Shown: in pieces, positions 23,301 to 33,345 of the stretch
Layout of the letters: the number at the start of each line of letters is the position of its first letter
How positions within the stretch are numbered: the first letter of the stretch is position 1
Assembly (NCBI GenBank): GCA_015350385.1
Contig: WNKI01000004.1
Coordinates: 1-64,000, forward strand
DNA: 64,000 nt
DNA from: Aculops lycopersici
Lineage: Eukaryota; Arthropoda; Arachnida; Trombidiformes; Eriophyidae
Direction of reading: 5' to 3'
Notes under the pieces: generated by a model
What the model saw: only the letters and a program-made list of their open reading frames with translations
What the model was told of the DNA's origin: nothing
Database searches by the model: none
Translations under genes and position numbers: made by a program

Positions 23301-25554
23301 CAAGTCGCTAACAAGCTCATTACCGGGTAGCGGATCTCCGGAGTCAAAGGTTTCGAGTATTTTGGGCCAGTCGGATTCGCCGGTCGTATCTCGAAATAAT
23401 AGCTACAATAAGCTATCTGGTTTACAGGTACCTATACCCCAATATTGTCGGCCTCTAACTGGCGACTCGCTCGGTATGAAGATTTGGTGTGCCACGGCCA
23501 TCGATCTTAGCGGTGGCGATCTACCCACTGAGAGACCATCGGTTAGTGTTGCGTCACAAACTTTGAATACAACTGTCACCAGGACTGGTGCTGAAGTATC
23601 CTCAACTTCAACTATGCATGACTCAGATACTTCAGGTTCGATAGTAAATATCAGCACCTCAACTCCGATAAAATCCAACACAAGCCAACAGGCTCTTAAG
23701 CAGCTTGAGCAGGAAGTAAGTCAGGCGCTTGGAAGAGACCCCGACACTAGCGATTTGGGAATCACAAGACCTATCCTCAAGACTACCACTGAGATGGTTT
23801 TGAATGCTCTACCTTTCACAGATGATACCGAGGAACTATCTACTTGTGTTTGGATTTGTAGCACTCAACATTCTAGAAGCAAGATCACAATAATCGATAT
23901 CAAGACTAAACCAAACGAACTACTGGACTCTTTCTACGTTCCAACTTTCCTCTACTGTATAAAATCCATCCCCGGAACTAAGGCAAGCGATCCTCTGGGT
24001 ATTACCAGCTCACATGCTCGTAGTCCAATTGATGATCAGCAGCAACAACCACCGGTGCAAAAGACCTCAATCACTCTAGCACTTATTGAGGAGTTGATAT
24101 CCTCACAGAGGAGCTCATTCTATAAACTGATCCAAGTTGATTTGGAGGCTGAGAACAAGTTAAGGAAGAATCGATTGAGCCAAAAATTAGACAAACAATC
24201 CGAGGAGGATTCGGCGCAACTTGAGAAATCAATTGAACATGATACCACAACGGCGGAGGCATCCAAATCTAAACCCAATGAAGATGACGAAGAGATATCT
24301 CGTATACTTGATAACAATGTTAGTGTTGGCATTGCAACATTACAAAAACTGAACGACTTTGTTGCTCATATACAACCACAAGCTGAGGAGACAGCTGCAA
24401 CAGAGGAAACAACTGAACCTGGTCTACAGAGTGAAGTAAGCATGGAGTCCAAAAAGATACCTATTGACGATTGTAAGGATGCAATTTATTACCAGCCTAT
24501 ATCAACACACCTCTCAACAGTTTGGATGGGTGGTAGAGATGCTGTTTTATATGTCCACTCGGCAATTGGACAATGGAAGGATTGTCTTGCTTGTGTCAAG
24601 TTACCAGATTCAATATTGCAAATTTGCCACTACCGAGGCAGGGTTTTCGTTGCACTTGCTGACGGGTCGCTATGCGTATTCTTTAGAAATGTAGACACGA
24701 AACAATGGGAATTCTCTCAGTACCTTTTAATTGACATCAACTTGATGTCCGAAGTCACAAGCGACTCGGTTGACCTACACGAGGCCACAGTAGTTGATTT
24801 CCAGTCCAAATTAACCATTAATGAGGAGACACAACACAGTGCCTCAACATCCAAGCAAGGATCTGATGAACAGAAATCAAAAAGTAGGACCAAGGTGGCC
24901 GGCATCAGGTGTCTCGAGATTGCAAATAGAAACTTGTGGGTTGGCTACAAGAACCGAGTGCTAATCATCGAGCCCATATCACTTAAACTGAAGCACACTT
25001 TCAATGTTGTTCCTCAAATGGACAATCAAATAAGACAACTCATTGCTATGAGAGATGGAGTATTTTGTTGTCTCAGATCAGATTTGATCTTGAGACTCTA
25101 CTCTTCACTAAGACCTTACCAACACATACAAAATATCGACATAGAGCCTGTGGTCACTAGATTGATATCACCCAAGACATTTGTGATATCGCACATAACA
25201 GCCATGAAAGTGGCGGACAATACATTATGGATAGGAAATGCTCATGGAATCATTTTGACAATACCTTGCAAGCTAGTACCCCAGATCTCTGAGGCGCCAA
25301 TGGTGAATAGAGCAGGAGAGTATGAAGAGTCGCCAGGCAATCTATCTATAGCTAGATTCGTACCCAAATGCGACATTACAAATGCCCAAATCTCATTCCA
25401 TGGCCATAGGGATGCTGTGAAATTTTTTATAAATGCTCACAAGCTAATGCTAAGCGGTGGTCAAGGTTACCTGGATTTTAGGCTTGATATGGATGACCAG
25501 TCGAAGTCTATCAGTGATAAAAGTCATCTAATATTATGGCAACTGCCAAGTTAG
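20307..25554 (+). CDS. syd: JNK-interacting protein 3/4 homologue (Sunday driver), 3 exons
   Basis: A kinesin/dynein and JNK-pathway scaffold for axonal transport. I read it as join(20307..22103, 22332..22516, 22881..25554), in frame throughout, 1,551 residues. Exon 1 carries the amino end (ETVYEFGSSPDEDD), an insertion of roughly 200 Ser/Asn/Gln/His-rich residues, the RH1 domain (ISERVKNLATQIYQEL, LMPLIVRVLESLD) and a long coiled coil. Exon 2 carries the highly conserved RH2/leucine-zipper block (YSQRKRFGRAEMAKVLMERN). Exon 3 begins by completing a Phe codon (KFFSNLFG). It contains the QYCRPL and MKIWCA motifs and the C-terminal beta-propeller (VWICSTQHS, STVWMGGRDAVLYVHS, SFHGHRDAVKFF), ending LILWQLPS. 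The first frame runs on past its donor into intron to a chance stop at 22313. The start ATG at 20307 follows an upstream in-frame TTG at 20274, which I reject. AATAAA lies 9 bases after the stop. Confidence 0.93.
22104..22331 (+). other. syd intron 1
   Basis: 228 bases from a GAG|GTAAGT donor to a GAGTAG|AAC acceptor, phase 0. The splice joins KQKIRE to NNEEGVPYSQ, restoring the alignment to the JIP3/4 family across the junction. Confidence 0.85.
22517..22880 (+). other. syd intron 2
   Basis: 364 bases from AAATT|GTTAGT to ACTACAG|CTTCAG, phase 2. It contains CAT-triplet runs (about 22625-22640, 22710-22725). The splice creates KFFSNLFG, matching the family's WQFFSRLF motif after the leucine zipper. 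Confidence 0.8.
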
Positions 25555-25562
25555 GACGATAC

Positions 25563-25568
25563 AATAAA
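25563..25568 (+). terminator. syd poly(A) signal
   Basis: AATAAA eight bases beyond the TAG at 25552-25554, implying a very short 3' UTR. Confidence 0.65.
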
Positions 25569-25929
25569 CCAGCTGATTGATGATGCGACATAGTTGTGGG
25601 CACTTGCCTCATTTGATTGGACATTCTGTTCTTTGGCGTTCGCTGCAGTGGAGGTCACCTGTTAATTACTTTTTTGAACGCTGCAGAGCGATCAAGAAGC
25701 CACCGAGCTTGGTGATGTTGGGTGTAGCAAGTAGATTTGATTTTCATCCCACCATGATCCTAATCTACTCAGCCGAGACTGATTCTCCTTCTAACAACAT
25801 GATTGATTTGTTTGATTCAAGTATCCCGATATCAGGTGTTCCCGCTTTTATTGTTGCTATTAGGCACAATTGCTTTAACTCTCGATCATGGCCGACAGCC
25901 AACAAGGAGAATCTCAGAGAAATGCTTCT
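25569..25929. other. Gap between syd and the fragment cluster
   Basis: About 360 bases with open but unrecognised frames on the plus strand. It may be upstream sequence of the decayed SDR gene that starts to be recognisable near 25930. No feature supported. Confidence 0.4.
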
Positions 25930-26115
25930 GGCAAAATTCTAGAGCCCCTCAATATTGTTGTTGTTTATATTTATTTGGTAAAAAACTTTTTCAAGGCTCC
26001 AGGGCGTAAGAGTATTCTGGGCCAGATTGCCCTCTTAACAGGCTCTGGTCATGGATTGGGATGCGATAGGGCCATCAAATCAGCTCAACAGGGATGTGAT
26101 CTAGCATTAGCATGA
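25930..26115 (+). pseudogene. N-terminal fragment of a short-chain dehydrogenase/reductase (SDR16C-like)
   Basis: The translation shows a hydrophobic leader (LNIVVVYIYLVKNFF) followed by KSILGQIALLTGSGHGLG, the Rossmann TGxGxGxG nucleotide-binding start of an SDR. The spacing fits membrane-anchored retinol/17-beta-hydroxysteroid dehydrogenases of the SDR16C type. After the glycine motif there is a small insertion (CDRAIKSAQQGCDLALA), then a stop where the next acidic residue should be. Only the first ~65 residues of a ~300-residue enzyme remain. The matching C-terminal end of such an enzyme lies 16.6 kb away on the opposite strand (42693-42875), suggesting one gene split by a rearrangement. 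Confidence 0.75.
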
Positions 26116-26159
26116 AGAGAGTACCTCAGAACTCAAGCGAGGTATCAATAGAATGCGAC

Positions 26160-26402
26160 GAAGTCATAACGAGCAGTGCAATGACGGCACAATCGCAACA
26201 TGTCTCGAACTTTTGCATCCTTTGGTGGTCAGTCGTTCCATGTTGCTTGGATTCTTCTCCCTCTGAATCCATAGAGCTGAAACTAGACCCATCTCCACAT
26301 GAATTGTTAACTTCAGTTTGAACTTGCAGTTGAGATGGAAGAGTTGTCATGAGTGATTTTGATTTGATTGACATTCTTAGTCCTTTTTTCTTCTTCGACT
26401 TT
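26160..26402 (-). pseudogene. Degenerate fragment of NIPBL (copy of residues ~436-520)
   Basis: The minus strand here is a clear copy of 45583-45838 in the intact NIPBL gene. Shared peptides include SQLQVQTEV, SSFSSMDS, GTTDHQRMQKFETCCDC and AVIALLVMTS. In the last ~80 bases I count one mismatch to the parent; the 5' part has small deletions and more changes. The fragment starts abruptly at about 26402, abutting the PFDN6 fragment, and ends near 26160 beside the SDR fragment. It has no start codon context or downstream NIPBL sequence, so it is a relic and not a gene. Confidence 0.92.
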
Positions 26403-26403
26403 T

Positions 26404-26555
26404 AAGGTGACAAGACCGGTCCCCTGATGGCACCACAGGAACTCAAGAAGGTTAAGGAGACAATCAAATCAAAACTCTAGCACTGGAATGATAAGATTGA
26501 TTTTTTTGAGAAAGAAATAAAGGCCAAAACGACGAAATCACATTCCAAGGGATAG
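26404..26555 (+). pseudogene. Degenerate fragment of prefoldin subunit PFDN6 (C-terminal half)
   Basis: The plus strand translates TGPLMAPQELKKVKETIK, then an in-frame TAG, then NDKIDFFEKEIKAKTTK. This closely matches the last ~45 residues of the PFDN6 gene at 43175-43456. It ends KTTKSHSKG and TAG (26553-26555), where the intact copy ends KTTKA. It begins directly against the NIPBL fragment, head to head, the same relative orientation as the intact PFDN6/NIPBL pair. Its stop lies 25 bases from the convergent stop of the next gene, which suggests it kept the original PFDN6 3' end. Confidence 0.9.
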
Positions 26556-26566
26556 TGCGCTATAAC

Positions 26567-26572
26567 TTTATT
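26567..26572 (-). terminator. Poly(A) signal of the AK-like gene
   Basis: TTTATT on the plus strand (AATAAA on the minus strand), eight bases after the TGA stop at 26583-26581. It lies within the narrow gap to the convergent PFDN6 fragment. Confidence 0.65.
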
Positions 26573-26580
26573 CATCAACA

Positions 26581-29500
26581 TCATGAATCGCTGTTATCAT
26601 ATTTGATAAGCCTCTCATTTTGATTCTCACTCGCCTCAGTAAGACCAAATTTTATAATACCTGCAACTGGATTTAGCAACTCGCCTATGGAGTCGTTCGA
26701 GCAGCTCGTAAATAGGGTATCACGTATCCACTTTCGCTTCTGCACAGGTTGCTGGCTCCTCTGCTTGCCCGAGCCGTAAAATATTGGTGCCTGATTCAAT
26801 CGAAACTGAACATGTCGCTTGGGTTTCGCGAGAACCTGACTTGTGGCCGCTCTACTGCTAGAAGGCCTCAATCTGGATTGTATGGGTGACGTCTCGTTCG
26901 TTGTCAAATTTGCCGACTGTGGCCTAGACAGAATGCTAGCATCCTGAGGTAATGATAGGCTAATACCAGTTCGTGCCTCTAACAAGTTGCTACCACCTGT
27001 TAGTATAGGCGCCTGGTGGCGACCAGCAAGTGACTTTCGCTGAGATGACTCCTCTCCAGAGCTATTAGTCTTGGTGGACGGCAGTGTTGTCGTTGATAGC
27101 GTTAGCTGAGGCTGAGGGAAGTCAAAGTCAAACTTGGGAGGGAACTTGAAGCGTCCAGTTGTGATTCGTTGAATGTCCACCTTGATGGTGTATACAATGA
27201 GAGAGGGTAGTTTTGCTCCGCTTTCTATTGATGGTGGGATATTTAACGCCGCCACTGAGCGCCGTTGCCGGGGCTTGGGTAAATTTTTGGTTGCCGTGTT
27301 AGCCGAGTGATTCAAATCTGGATGTTGTTTCAGAATCGAGGCATAGAGCCAATCATCACAGTCTGTCAGCAATTGATGTTCCGCTTTTAGTATGAGTTTG
27401 AACAAACGCTGCAAGTCTGCCAACGATCTCAGTCTCAAAACCCGTTGGTGCTCTCGCTTGACCTCATACATTAGCTGAGCTTGACCGTTGGCATAGGCTA
27501 CAAAAACCGGTATCAGATGGTAACTGGGCGAGTATTTTTGGTGTTGTGCAAACATCAACGGCGATCTAGTCGATGATCTTGTTAGCGACTCTGGTGGCTG
27601 ATATGTTATCTGAACCATCGATTCCCGAACACTATCCTCCGGGATCAGCCTCGTTGTTTGGCGTTCTCTTTGGTCGCTGCTCAGATTGACCAATTCTAGT
27701 TCAATTGCCCACTTGATGAACGATCTATGATTTGATGAGGCAGTTGTAGATCCAAGACCAATAACTCTCCTATTGTAATCTTGTGGAGATTCTGCTATAG
27801 TTGAGCCCTCAGATGAGAGTAAACTCGAAACTGAGGAGGCCGCTGAGTCGATACCTACACTCAATGGACTCAGTTTACCCCTTCGCTCATTCAGAGGAAT
27901 TCGACTGGTGTCTGTTAGAGAGAGTCGCGGCTCTTTCTGGTTTTGAATCTGGTCTGTATCATCAATCTTAAGTAAATTTTGCATCGATGAGCTCAGAATG
28001 CGATCACCATGTGGCAAGGGTAATAATGTATCTCCATCAACTATTTCCTCCGACTCCTGAGACCACAACTTTGAGCAACATTGTTTGGAACTCGCAACAT
28101 TCGAATTTGAGGCCGCCTCCGAGGGCCAGTTATCGTAATCATCGTTGGCATAATTATAGTTCCTCAATGGGTTATATCTAAGCCTTATCAATTTGTTGAG
28201 CACCTTGAATTGCTTAATGAAATATTCACTGTACTTGGGTCCTAGTTTTTCATTCAATCTATTTGTTATAACATCAGCTGCCATCACTATAGTGCCCTCA
28301 ATATCATCCTGCCGCTTTTCTACTGCACTGGACGGCGACTTGAGTTTAGATTGCGGAAAATTAGCCTGAGTTTTGTTGAAATCTAAATGTTGAATGTGTA
28401 ATCTTGGCACTCGAAAATTATATATTTTCATGGGTCTTCTCGAGGAACCTTGTGGCGTGTTAGGTAAATTAGCTTGTTCATTACCCTCACCAATCTTCTC
28501 CTTGTTAACTAACTTAATATTGGTCCGTCTCTCAAATTTGATGGCCCAAAAGGGGTACTTGAAGTCGCGTAATAGGAGATTCTGTTGTAAGTAGAGGCAG
28601 GTTTTGAATAAACTCAATTGATTAGGAACCAAGTTTATACAGTAAACTCGATCTCTTGTTGCTAGATCCTTGAAATTATCAATACGGGATTCTAATTTTT
28701 CAATCTCTTGCTCAATCAAATCAAATATCCATTTTATTGTAACGGAGTTGTAGTACTTCATTAACTTTAGCTGCAGAATTGATCTCTTCTTTGTACTTAA
28801 AGTGACTAACCCGAAACTATCGCCACTTTGTATTGATTGGCCATCAATTGAAGTGGACCTTTGTGATGTAATTGATAGATTTTTCTCACTCTTATTTGAT
28901 TCATCGTCTTCATCTTCACCCCGATCGTTATCCTCGAAGTTGGATTGATCGCCGCTATCCGTTTTGCTATCCTCGTTTTCATCGTTAATTTTTAGAGCAA
29001 GCTGCCGTTTCCGTTGTCTCAGTGTCCCGGCAACTAGTTCATTGTATTGCTGGATCCTCTCGTCGATGTGAGCAACAATGAGATCTGCAACATCTAGATA
29101 GTGATACAGTGGGCAATCAGAATCATCTTGCGCCACCGTGGCAGGTTGCTGGTCGCTATGCTCCTCGGCTCTTCTCAGGTGCAGCAGTAGATTTGAATGG
29201 TCGACTAAATCAAATGCAATTTCACCTTTACTTGAACCTTGGAAGCCAAAGATAAACAAACACAACAATCTACCCTCTAGGCCGGTTTTTTGAGGTAATA
29301 GCTTCTCTTTGATGATCTTGAAGCATAATTGTTGGGCACTTGTAAACAACTGAACATCATCATTGTCAGATTGTTCATTTTTGATGCTGATATTATTATT
29401 ACTATTATGATCATTATTATTGACTTGCAGGGGGATTTTGTTAATCTCTTGAGGATGGATAGCTGGCTCATTAAGTGAATCGCTCTTGGAACTACTCTGG

Positions 29501-30471
29501 AGAATCGGGGTACTTGCTATACTATCTCGGTTCTCACTTGTCGCTTGCATTATGGTTGGTCCTTTAACTTTTTCATCACTTCCATACGCAATATCAACTA
29601 GCGACTTCCGCTTCTTCGCTCGCGCTCGAACAGGTTGCGACGGGTCAAGAAAATTTTTAGCTCCACTCAAATGCGGCGAGCTCTCACAGGACACCTGACT
29701 CCCCCCACAGCCACTAGATTCTGACGAATGCGACTTTCGCTTCGATTGGTTATGCCCAGAATGACCCTCGCCGGCCCTCCTAACACTCGTCTTGTTTCCA
29801 AACTCATCACAAGCCTCAATGCGAACCGCCGATTGGAACGATCGTCGGCCGTACATTAATTTGGACAAAAACTGCGACACAAACTGCCTGTGGTTTTGCT
29901 TGCTAGTTTGGTGTTGATTTTGCTGTGGTTGTTGGTGTTGGTCGTTTCGGTGTTGCTTGTGGCGTTTATGTTGTTCATGTTGATATTGTTCCTTGTTGTT
30001 CGTCATCATGTTATGTAACTCGCGAGTCTCACCTGCGCAATCAGTCCTCGAACTCCGATCGTCATCGCTGACTAAATTTTGAGTAGTTGTGGCGCCACCC
30101 GCAAAACTATCACCGTCGCCACGAGCCACCAGCGACGATGAACCAACGACTCCATTATCATTTGTATCTACAAATGGAATGGAAGCACTGCCATCGCTGT
30201 CTATATGGCGCGCCCTTTGTCGTTGCTGACCGAAACCTCTATCGTCGTCAGCACTACCACCACTAGCACCAACGCCGCCACCGCTACAGATGCATCCCAT
30301 CTCGCAATCGGCGCCTAGTGCCACGACCAGGAGTTGGTTAGTTTGTTCGTGAGTTGGTATATTTGGCAAGCTAGATAATCTAGTTTCCTTTTTTAGCTTG
30401 GTGTTATCGTCGTTGTTGTTTTTGTTATGGTTACTTTTGTCGTTGCTTAGTTCACCCTTACAAACTAACAT
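26581..30471 (-). CDS. Large protein with a degenerate adenylate-kinase-like P-loop domain; function unknown
   Basis: A 1,296-residue single-exon protein that I do not recognise by name. Residues 1-380 are disordered (Asn-, His-, Gln- and Ser-rich). Around 402-417 comes LLCLFIFGFQGSSKGE, shaped like an adenylate-kinase beta-1/P-loop (GxPGSGKG) but with Gln-Gly-Ser-Ser and Glu after the KG. Later segments VTIKWIFDLIEQEIE (about 577-591) and YCINLVPNQLSLF (about 610-622) fit the helix and the core strand of AK-like folds in uncharacterised arthropod proteins. An acidic insert (about 495-535) interrupts the domain. The C-terminal third has a second possibly folded part (HLIPVFVAYANGQAQL, LIVYTIKVDIQRIT) and basic Ser/Thr-rich linkers. 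Missing canonical P-loop residues suggest a pseudo-kinase or scaffold. The start ATG is at 30471, head-to-head with Pin1. The domain guess is from pattern memory only. Confidence 0.7.
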   Translation of the reverse strand: MLVCKGELSNDKSNHNKNNNDDNTKLKKETRLSSLPNIPTHEQTNQLLVVALGADCEMGCICSGGGVGASGGSADDDRGFGQQRQRARHIDSDGSASIPFVDTNDNGVVGSSSLVARGDGDSFAGGATTTQNLVSDDDRSSRTDCAGETRELHNMMTNNKEQYQHEQHKRHKQHRNDQHQQPQQNQHQTSKQNHRQFVSQFLSKLMYGRRSFQSAVRIEACDEFGNKTSVRRAGEGHSGHNQSKRKSHSSESSGCGGSQVSCESSPHLSGAKNFLDPSQPVRARAKKRKSLVDIAYGSDEKVKGPTIMQATSENRDSIASTPILQSSSKSDSLNEPAIHPQEINKIPLQVNNNDHNSNNNISIKNEQSDNDDVQLFTSAQQLCFKIIKEKLLPQKTGLEGRLLCLFIFGFQGSSKGEIAFDLVDHSNLLLHLRRAEEHSDQQPATVAQDDSDCPLYHYLDVADLIVAHIDERIQQYNELVAGTLRQRKRQLALKINDENEDSKTDSGDQSNFEDNDRGEDEDDESNKSEKNLSITSQRSTSIDGQSIQSGDSFGLVTLSTKKRSILQLKLMKYYNSVTIKWIFDLIEQEIEKLESRIDNFKDLATRDRVYCINLVPNQLSLFKTCLYLQQNLLLRDFKYPFWAIKFERRTNIKLVNKEKIGEGNEQANLPNTPQGSSRRPMKIYNFRVPRLHIQHLDFNKTQANFPQSKLKSPSSAVEKRQDDIEGTIVMAADVITNRLNEKLGPKYSEYFIKQFKVLNKLIRLRYNPLRNYNYANDDYDNWPSEAASNSNVASSKQCCSKLWSQESEEIVDGDTLLPLPHGDRILSSSMQNLLKIDDTDQIQNQKEPRLSLTDTSRIPLNERRGKLSPLSVGIDSAASSVSSLLSSEGSTIAESPQDYNRRVIGLGSTTASSNHRSFIKWAIELELVNLSSDQRERQTTRLIPEDSVRESMVQITYQPPESLTRSSTRSPLMFAQHQKYSPSYHLIPVFVAYANGQAQLMYEVKREHQRVLRLRSLADLQRLFKLILKAEHQLLTDCDDWLYASILKQHPDLNHSANTATKNLPKPRQRRSVAALNIPPSIESGAKLPSLIVYTIKVDIQRITTGRFKFPPKFDFDFPQPQLTLSTTTLPSTKTNSSGEESSQRKSLAGRHQAPILTGGSNLLEARTGISLSLPQDASILSRPQSANLTTNETSPIQSRLRPSSSRAATSQVLAKPKRHVQFRLNQAPIFYGSGKQRSQQPVQKRKWIRDTLFTSCSNDSIGELLNPVAGIIKFGLTEASENQNERLIKYDNSDS

Positions 30472-31604
30472 GACGATACTGATGCCGTATCAGTTATCCT
30501 AATCATTAGAAATCTGGCAACTAGACGAGCGAGAAATATCATGACATGGAGCATGCAACATTGTTGTGGTCGTTGTTATATCATTAGCACGAACAGAGCA
30601 ACAACCAGCTGCTGCTGTTATTGCTGTAGTCGCCGAGTTCATCTATCATGTGGTCAGATTTGGATTTAGGCACGCGATCTTCCCCTTTACTCTATCGATA
30701 CTCGAAATATACTGGTCATTTTGAGCTGAGAACTGAATTGGTAATCGGAAATTGGAATTTAGTCCATATTGATGCATTTTACACTCGCTCTATCCCTCTC
30801 TCACTCACCAGCCTTCATTAGATCGCACAACCGCACCTGATCAACTTGCTGCGACTTCCGGTGGGCCATCGCGTCTTTGTTTTCACAAACTAAACTCTCC
30901 CATTCTCTTTGCTATAAAAAAAACTTGGCATTCTCTTTGCCCCTTACCCTTTTTCCTCCCTTACTTCTCTCTCACCTTAAATGCAACCTCAAATGCCTCA
31001 ACCACCATTTGTATGCTTATTAGTAAGTGATAACATATTATCACAATTTTTTCCCCACATTACACGCCCAATACATTCGCTCCAAGTTGGCGGCAAACTT
31101 TCCGTGCTCAGCAAACCAGCAAACCAACCGAACGACCAAGTGCTTAAAAGCGGTCACTCAAGAGCAACTTGCCGGAACTCGTGGAATTCATTTGCGATGA
31201 ATCGACCCAGTTTTGGAGCTCGGCACAGGCTCTAATGTTGGCTGGTTACCTGGCGCTATCTAGTTATGATCTAACCAACCTAAACTCGCCCGAGTTGTGC
31301 GCACGCTAGCCATTCGTTCCGGTCGAAAGGCTGCCACGATCATGCTTGTGTATGAGTGGGGAGCAGCCGGAGTGAGCTAAAACTGCATTCTATTCGGCAC
31401 CGGGGTAATATGAGTGGCCGCCGCAACTACTTTTCGGATCAACGACAACATTGTAACATAGGCTAAATTCTGGACTCAAACGACTCCCGACACATGATTG
31501 TGAGTAAGAGATACACGCGTTTTGGTAATTATCATTCTCTAGCTCCACTAGAAGCTTCCTTTGTTCAAGTCTCCAACTCAAGTCTCCATGTTCCGCTATG
31601 AATC

Positions 31605-31651
<47 letters not shown>

Positions 31652-32475
31652 AAAAACTGAACTCACTTCTCTACCCTTTAGCTGGACTAAAATGATGATC
31701 AGTTTAGACTCGTGTCGCGAGTTATCTTTTAAGCGAATCCTATATTTAGCAGCAGTGGCAGTCGCGACAGTAGAATCCCGCTTCCGGCTACCTGTTCGTG
31801 TTACCTATGACTCGCTAATTGGGGTTCTGTCGGCTTCGAGTGCTTAGCAACATTTGCCGTAGCTCCGGGCAAGCAGATTTCTTTCGGCCTTAGTCCTCGT
31901 TGCTTATCAACAAGTCGATACTCTAAGGATTTTTCTCAATTGAGTTTAGTAATCTGACCGTGTAGATTGTAACGTAGGAAGAATGTCATCCTCGTGCACC
32001 CCGGATTCCATTCTAAGTTGACGTTTGGTAATAAATAGGCGCTTCACGAGCAATAGGTGTACGCCACAAGTAACCCATTCCCAGCTCATTCGGCTAGAAG
32101 CTCTCACTCGTTAGCATGCAGTTGCAATTGAAACGCAATATCGCACACACGAGGTGCTATTCGCCACTATTGCATATTGCAACCTCGCGCCGCTCGGATC
32201 CTCTAATGTCGATAACTCACGGTGGCATCATTGTCCAATGACATGTATGGCTAGAGTCGTAAACAAGATTACCTTCAATTCCTAAAGATCCAAACCCATG
32301 TTATATTTGGCCCTTAGAACTTGTTGAAGTTCTGGAAAAGTCAATCGACTTCGTTCACAGCCACTGCGTGAAACTTGTTTGCATTTTGGGACGCTGTCAT
32401 CTTCAGTGAGGCAGCAAAGGCACGAGAGAGTGAGAGCCGCGTGTGCGCGCCTCTCACAACAAAACAGAATATGAG
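30472..32475. other. 2-kb divergent region between the AK-like gene and Pin1
   Basis: Gene-free on both strands as far as I can see. It contains an ACTTCCGG word at 30854, poly-A/T stretches and a GA tract (31607-31646). It should hold both promoters. Short open frames (30981-31235, 31390-31581) have no recognisable content. Confidence 0.55.
31607..31646. repeat. (GA)n dinucleotide repeat
   Basis: Forty bases of perfect AG repeats in the AK-like/Pin1 divergent region, followed by GAAAGAAAAAA. Confidence 0.95.
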
Positions 32476-33144
32476 ATGTCGCAAAGGTACCCAAATTTCA
32501 AGAAGGATTACTTGCGAAATCTACAGATTAATGAAACAACGGTACTTGTCGCAAACAATCAGCTATTAGACAACCAGGAACCACCGAAGAAACAACAACA
32601 ACCACAACAGGAGAATAACTTAACTAGTAGTTCGCAAATAGTGATTCGATCCAAGGTTGGTAGAACTATCGCAATCATGTCCGACGATCAGCCACAAGAT
32701 TTGCCAAATGGATGGCAACAGAAGATGTCTCGTTCAAGTAACAGAATGTATTATTATAATTCCCAAACTGGTGCCTCGCAATGGGATAAACCAACTAGCG
32801 AGTCAAGTGCACAGATGAGAGCTAGACACTTGCTAGTGAAACATAAAAACAGTCGCCGGCCGTCAAGTTGGCGGTGCGAGAACATAACCATTTCCAAAGA
32901 AGAGGCCATCGAGAAATTGAACGGTTTTAGGGAACAAATTCAGTCTGGAGCCGCGACCTTTGAGGAGCTCGCAAGTGTCCACTCGGATTGTTCCTCGGCA
33001 AAGAGAGGCGGCGACTTGGGTCCATTCGAGAAGGGCCAGATGCAGAAACCATTCGAAGATGCAGTCTTGGCGTTGCAAGTTGGTGAGATGAGTGGAATTG
33101 TGGAAACAGATTCAGGAGTTCACATTATCATGAGGCTAGCCTAA
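32476..33144 (+). CDS. Pin1: Pin1-type peptidyl-prolyl isomerase (dodo homologue)
   Basis: A phospho-Ser/Thr-Pro-specific prolyl isomerase. The conserved enzyme starts at the internal ATG 32677 (MSDDQPQDLPNGW) and would be 155 residues, close to the usual ~163. It has a WW domain (LPNGWQQKMSRSSNRMYYYN to QWDKP) with the two tryptophans and the tyrosine pair. The parvulin domain follows: RHLLVKHKNSRRPSSW (His and the phosphate-binding basic loop), the catalytic HSDCSSAKRGGDLG, FEKGQMQKPFEDA, and the final SGVHIIMRLA. The frame stays open upstream to an ATG at 32476, giving an optional 67-residue Gln/Asn-rich N-terminal extension. I give the longer span, but the short start is equally defensible. 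AATAAA follows at 33167. It is convergent with WDR5, about 200 bp apart. Confidence 0.92.
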   Translation: MSQRYPNFKKDYLRNLQINETTVLVANNQLLDNQEPPKKQQQPQQENNLTSSSQIVIRSKVGRTIAIMSDDQPQDLPNGWQQKMSRSSNRMYYYNSQTGASQWDKPTSESSAQMRARHLLVKHKNSRRPSSWRCENITISKEEAIEKLNGFREQIQSGAATFEELASVHSDCSSAKRGGDLGPFEKGQMQKPFEDAVLALQVGEMSGIVETDSGVHIIMRLA

Positions 33145-33166
33145 GTGAATCAACCAAAGCTAGTCA

Positions 33167-33172
33167 AATAAA
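33167..33172 (+). terminator. Pin1 poly(A) signal
   Basis: AATAAA 22 bases after the Pin1 stop codon. Confidence 0.65.
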
Positions 33173-33345
33173 GACATTCGCTCTACACGGATGACAGTAA
33201 GAAAGTAAGAGTTGGTAAGGAAATCATGGTTGTTTAATGATGTATAATGAGTTAGGTGTGCGAAATGGAGTTATAGCAAGATATGATTATTAGGTGGCTA
33301 TTTAAGTGATTATAATAGTATTCTTGTCTTTCTTTCTGTCTAATG

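Noticed and set aside
25577..25942. 121-codon plus-strand frame after syd
   Set aside because: No similarity recognised and it overlaps the start of the SDR relic in another frame; it may be decayed SDR upstream sequence.
26126..26374. Minus-strand 82-codon frame as a small gene
   Set aside because: It is a truncated copy of NIPBL residues ~436-520 embedded in a fragment cluster.
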